Assembly (NCBI GenBank): GCA_037128705.1
Contig: JBAXVX010000032.1
Coordinates: 1 to 47,754 of the forward strand
Direction of reading: 5' to 3'
Origin: CAIVAT01 sp037128705
GTDB taxonomy: Bacteria; Bacteroidota; Bacteroidia; Bacteroidales; FEN-979
Length of the DNA stretch: 47,754 bases
The translations under genes and the position numbers were made by a program. The notes under the pieces were generated by a model. The model searched no databases. It saw only the letters and a list, made by a program, of their open reading frames with translations, and was not told where the DNA came from. Below are positions 44,523 to 47,754 of this stretch, piece by piece (position 1 is the first letter of the stretch; each line of letters begins with the position of its first letter).

Positions 44523-44540
44523 ATGACACAAACGTGTCAT
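44523..44540. promoter_or_regulatory. Palindrome ATGACAC-AAAC-GTGTCAT (operator or terminator stem)
   Basis: Perfect 7-bp arms (8 bp if the flanking A/T pair is counted) with a 4-nt loop, 30 nt after the NarL-type gene stop and overlapping the -33 region of the next gene. A T-rich stretch follows (GATTTTTGTTTT), so it may also work as a rho-independent terminator. Confidence 0.6.
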
Positions 44541-44570
44541 TGATTTTTGTTTTGTGATGGTCTATTTTTA
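44539..44570 (+). promoter_or_regulatory. Possible Bacteroidota promoter for GYF_2 gene
   Basis: ATTG (44539-44542), a 20-nt spacer and TATTTTTA (44563-44570), one base off TAnnTTTG. The palindrome just upstream overlaps the -33 element. Confidence 0.4.
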
Positions 44571-44599
44571 CAAAAAAACCGAAACCAAAATAATACACC

Positions 44600-45199
44600 A
44601 TGAAAAAAGTTACACTTTTCGTTCTCATGTTCATTTTAAGTATCGGCGCCTCCGCCCAGGATAATAAATCCCAGGCTCCCTTGTTTAAGGTAATGCTGAA
44701 TGGCCAGGAGCAAGGGCCATACAATCTTGAGCAACTCAAGCCAATGATTCAAAATGGCCAGTTGACAAGAAATACCATGGTATGGCAGCAAGGTATGTCA
44801 GGGTGGAGTGAAGCAGAACTGATTACGGAAATAAATGAATTATTTAAGGTTGTACCCTCTGCCCAGGTCATATCCGCCTCCGACACGATTAAAGCAATGC
44901 CAGATAAAAAAGTTAAGGTTAAAAATGCCTATTATTATAAGAAAAAGAGCACCATAAATATGAGTTTTGGGGGCTTTGAATTAATTTTCGGCGGACTTAT
45001 GGTCGGTTTAGGTGCAGTTGGCAGCTCACAATACAATGGAGCGTACATGGCCGTTGGTGGAGCCGTAGCGACATTGGGCGCCGTGATGCTTGGCATAGGC
45101 ATTTCGCAAAGAATCAAGGCAAAGAAACTGTCTAAAACAGAGGGAAGAATCACGTTAGGGCCAGCCACTTCAGGAATAGGATTGGCAATTAATTTTTAG
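44600..45199 (+). CDS. Exported GYF_2-domain protein
   Basis: 199 aa with signal peptide (cleavage near GASAQD). Residues about 33-85 form a GYF_2 (DUF4339) domain: FKVMLNGQEQGPYNLEQLKP, then WQQGMSGWSEAE. A lysine-rich linker leads to two hydrophobic glycine-rich segments (about 118-135 and 142-165) and a short tail. GYF_2 domains usually bind proline-rich peptides or act as modules in bacterial membrane proteins; a secreted form with a membrane hairpin is less common. It lies between the NarL-type regulator and a convergent caspase-like gene. Function unknown. Confidence 0.85.
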   Translation: MKKVTLFVLMFILSIGASAQDNKSQAPLFKVMLNGQEQGPYNLEQLKPMIQNGQLTRNTMVWQQGMSGWSEAELITEINELFKVVPSAQVISASDTIKAMPDKKVKVKNAYYYKKKSTINMSFGGFELIFGGLMVGLGAVGSSQYNGAYMAVGGAVATLGAVMLGIGISQRIKAKKLSKTEGRITLGPATSGIGLAINF

Positions 45200-45235
45200 C
45201 CTTCGTGGAGGGCTGCCTTTCGTTCAACGGATTGG

Positions 45236-47602
45236 TCATTTGCATAAAGTAAGCGGGAAGTCCATCCCTTTCGACCATGATTTGGGATATTGAGAGGAAC
45301 CATGATATTTCTCGGTCAATTCCGGAATATAGTCGTTCAGATATGATTCAAGGTCCTTTATGGTGACTTTACTGTTATATTGTGAAGCGGGGGCCTTACA
45401 GCTCAGTCCCTGCAATAGCGCGTAGGTAAACACACCATGGCCCAATTCCTTGAACTCCGTTGCATACTGTTCGCTTCCGGTGGAAGCAATCAGGTAAGAG
45501 CCTGTCGAACGAGCCAGTTGGAGAACTGCTTTTTCTTCCGCAGCCCCACGCATGGCGAAGGTTTCAACCGCAGCCCCGCTCTGGCATGCATCCAATAGAA
45601 GAACCTGCTTTTGGGCTGGAACTTTTTTTGATAGTTCCCGCAATTCTAAGGCTGAGATGCCTTTTTCCCTCAAAAGCTCATCTTTGCCGTAAAGCTGGGT
45701 TACATCCGACAATGCAAGGAAAAAATCTTTTGGGATATCAGGGCTTCCTTCACTCATCACCCCATGTCCTGCATAAAAAAGCAGGAATGCATCCTGTGGT
45801 TTCGACTGATTCGTTATCCGGTTAAATCCCGCCAGAATCGAATCCCTGATCGCCTGTTCGTTTTTATAATAACAAACATGAATGGACCTGAAAATATCCT
45901 TCGAGGAACTGTTAATCTTATCAACGATACTTGATGCATCAGCAACTGCATAATTCAAATTATAACTGGAATTCTTGTATTTATCAATTCCAACAGCAAG
46001 GACAAACAATCTCGATTCCGCCACAGTTCCTGTGTATGAAACGTGAACCTCCGCCGGAGCGCTCTGATAGCCATTTTTGGAAATAGCAACAGCCTTCACC
46101 GTATTGCTTCCGGGAAGCAGGGTTACCGAATAATTCACACCCGGTCCAACTGCTTTCATACCCCTGGTTTCATCACTTACCAGTTTGTCATTGATATAGA
46201 TCCGAACCTGCTTGATCTCATCCCCATTATCCTTTAATGAACAGGTAATCTGAAGCGTGGCGCTGGTGGCCTTGTAGTCGGGAGAAGGACTTGTTATTTT
46301 AATCTCAGGAGAAAATTTCACAAGATCATCGAGGTTAACCTTATTTGCCTCCAGAGTATTCGCAAAAACCTGGGTCATCAAACTGGGGGTATACATCTGA
46401 TCATAGGTGTTGGCAAGCGGGATTTTATTATAACTGCCAACCCACCGAAGATGGTCAATGGCGCCTTTGGTTCCCTCCATTCTGCCGTCGGGTGTCACAA
46501 AAGCATAATCCTTTTCCCCCCAGGTATAAATATAAGCCACCGTTGTATTGGTTTTGGTCGAAAATATCTGAGTTAAATTCTGCATATCCGTGATTAATAA
46601 ATATTCAGTGCCAGGCAGCTTTTCAATCAGTTGAAGATCGAGGGCGACAGAATAACCTGCACTTGAAAAATAGATTGCATGGCCTACAATATAATCCTTG
46701 GTTTGTGTTTCAAACAGTAATTCCCCATCCCTTACCCGGTATTTTTTTATGTTTGTTTTGTCGACCAGATATATGTAATCCCGGCTGAAACAGATATCAT
46801 GAAAAGTACTGTTAAACGTTGTGAGATACTTGATTTTCCCATTTTCTATCGTGAAGTAAAAAGATTTTGATTTCCGGTCCTTTCCTGTCTTTTCGACCTT
46901 TAATATTTTTGAACATACAGCAAAATTCATTGAATTGGGGGCAACTTTGAGATCGGTCAGTTTCGATCCGCAATCATATACATCAATCGGAGCAGTTGAT
47001 ATTAAATCCCATAAATAAACCTTGTCTCCATCAATGGTTAAAATATTTGACCCGTGGTTACAGAACCTTGTGTTCCCTTCCTCTTTGGGAACAGATTCCT
47101 TCAGGTCCCTCGCCTGCATGAATTTCTTTTGACCGGTATATAACTGCAAGTCTGCTGACAAAAAAGTACTGTCATGAATTATATCTTTTGCCCATTCCTG
47201 AATAAATGGAAATATCTCATTGATTACTTTGCCTGTGATCACGTCAATATATTTATAGGTTATGATCCCGGCATTTTTTGCCGCATAAATCAACGTCTTT
47301 CCATTTTCAGTCAGTCTGAACGGTATGTCATTTCCCGGTAATGTAAATGATTTGATCATCCTGAAGGTCTTGACATCAAAAACAAATACCGATACAACCA
47401 GGCGCTTGTCAACATCCTCGTAATAATATGATTTGATGATGTATTTGCCATCGGGTGTAACGAGTAACCCTGAATGTGGCTCCTTGTTTGTTTCTACCGA
47501 TTCAAGATAAGCAACTGCCTGGGCCTTTAAGATATTGGAGAAAAGGCTGTAGCAGATAATAACCACCAGGACAAACAGATTGATTTGAACTATTTTTCTC
47601 AT
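45236..47602 (-). CDS. Exported caspase-like (C14) peptidase with N-terminal propeller
   Basis: 788 aa from the ATG at 47602 (an in-frame ATG at 47623 would add 7 residues before the signal peptide). Signal peptide cleavage near LKAQA. The first 400 residues are beta-propeller-like (LLVTPDGKYIIKSYYY; VYLWDLIS), then a bacterial Ig-like domain (about 428-530; PEIKITSPSPDY), then the C14 domain (about 535-788): LFVLAVGIDKYKN, catalytic H613 in LFYAGHGV and C673 in LLLDACQSG. The His/Cys dyad is intact, so it should be an active orthocaspase-type cysteine peptidase, probably periplasmic. Target and trigger unknown; the propeller may bind partner or substrate. It ends 36 nt from the convergent GYF_2 gene. 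Confidence 0.93.
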   Translation of the reverse strand: MRKIVQINLFVLVVIICYSLFSNILKAQAVAYLESVETNKEPHSGLLVTPDGKYIIKSYYYEDVDKRLVVSVFVFDVKTFRMIKSFTLPGNDIPFRLTENGKTLIYAAKNAGIITYKYIDVITGKVINEIFPFIQEWAKDIIHDSTFLSADLQLYTGQKKFMQARDLKESVPKEEGNTRFCNHGSNILTIDGDKVYLWDLISTAPIDVYDCGSKLTDLKVAPNSMNFAVCSKILKVEKTGKDRKSKSFYFTIENGKIKYLTTFNSTFHDICFSRDYIYLVDKTNIKKYRVRDGELLFETQTKDYIVGHAIYFSSAGYSVALDLQLIEKLPGTEYLLITDMQNLTQIFSTKTNTTVAYIYTWGEKDYAFVTPDGRMEGTKGAIDHLRWVGSYNKIPLANTYDQMYTPSLMTQVFANTLEANKVNLDDLVKFSPEIKITSPSPDYKATSATLQITCSLKDNGDEIKQVRIYINDKLVSDETRGMKAVGPGVNYSVTLLPGSNTVKAVAISKNGYQSAPAEVHVSYTGTVAESRLFVLAVGIDKYKNSSYNLNYAVADASSIVDKINSSSKDIFRSIHVCYYKNEQAIRDSILAGFNRITNQSKPQDAFLLFYAGHGVMSEGSPDIPKDFFLALSDVTQLYGKDELLREKGISALELRELSKKVPAQKQVLLLDACQSGAAVETFAMRGAAEEKAVLQLARSTGSYLIASTGSEQYATEFKELGHGVFTYALLQGLSCKAPASQYNSKVTIKDLESYLNDYIPELTEKYHGSSQYPKSWSKGMDFPLTLCK

Positions 47603-47703
47603 AACAGCAGGGTTTAAAAACACTTTTTTTGCAGCCGGTCAGGATTGCATCTGACAGCTCATTCATCCATTTCAAAAAAAAGATCAATCCCGTTTTTTGT
47701 TAA

Positions 47704-47711
47704 GTAAATAT
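47704..47711 (-). promoter_or_regulatory. Weak -7-like element before the caspase gene
   Basis: TATATTTA on the minus strand is one base off TAnnTTTG and would start transcription about 95 nt before the ATG at 47602. No -33 element is evident. Confidence 0.25.
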
Positions 47712-47754
47712 ACATTAAAACCCGGCTGGTTTTCACACAGACGGATAAAAATCC

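Overview
The window looks like a chromosomal segment of a Bacteroidota bacterium, probably a Bacteroidales-like environmental anaerobe. The evidence is type IX secretion (T9SS) C-terminal sorting domains of both type A and type B, a PorP/SprF protein, a TonB-dependent receptor, a Bacteroidota-style LpxD, and several intergenic sites matching the Bacteroidota -7 consensus TAnnTTTG. No ribosomal marker is present, so the genus cannot be named.

Layout. 1-4.4 kb: a secreted GH13 alpha-amylase-family enzyme and a GH2 beta-galactosidase, almost abutting. 4.4-8.8 kb: a tightly packed four-gene unit (GIDDTD protein, small polytopic membrane protein, lipoprotein, TonB-dependent receptor) that looks like an uncharacterised uptake system. 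8.9-12.7 kb: two secreted proteins with type A T9SS sorting domains, the second a large multidomain GH13 enzyme. 12.7-15.4 kb: a large exported protein of unknown function on the minus strand. 15.5-22.5 kb: an RND efflux operon (membrane fusion lipoprotein, inner-membrane pump, outer-membrane factor, plus an OmpL-like porin). 22.6-27.7 kb: a TPR protein, a GT-C-like membrane protein and lpxD. 27.7-32.1 kb: an AT-richer patch next to tRNA-Leu(CAG), with the wreck of a CheB-type/hybrid-kinase gene and an intact hybrid histidine kinase. 32.3-37.2 kb (minus): a T9SS type-B secretion module made of two exported proteins, a PKD protein with a type B sorting domain, and a PorP/SprF protein. 37.4-40.3 kb (minus): a REC-PAS histidine kinase and an NtrC-type sigma-54 activator with overlapping ends. 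40.4-44.5 kb: an unusual propeller/FG-GAP/ASPIC sensor kinase with a NarL-type regulator. 44.6-47.6 kb: a GYF_2 protein and a convergent propeller-caspase protein.

How the genes may work together. The best candidate for an undescribed system is 32.3-40.3 kb. A sigma-54 signalling pair sits directly upstream of a type-B secretion module, and the gap between them holds a GG-N10-GC (-24/-12-like) site facing the module. This suggests signal-controlled display of surface proteins. The first protein of that module shares an exported domain, with an 8-residue identical core, with a type A T9SS cargo 26 kb away. Secondary candidates are the 4.4-8.8 kb uptake operon and the propeller sensor kinase/regulator/GYF/caspase neighbourhood. 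All calls come from reading the sequence and remembered family motifs; no database search was run.
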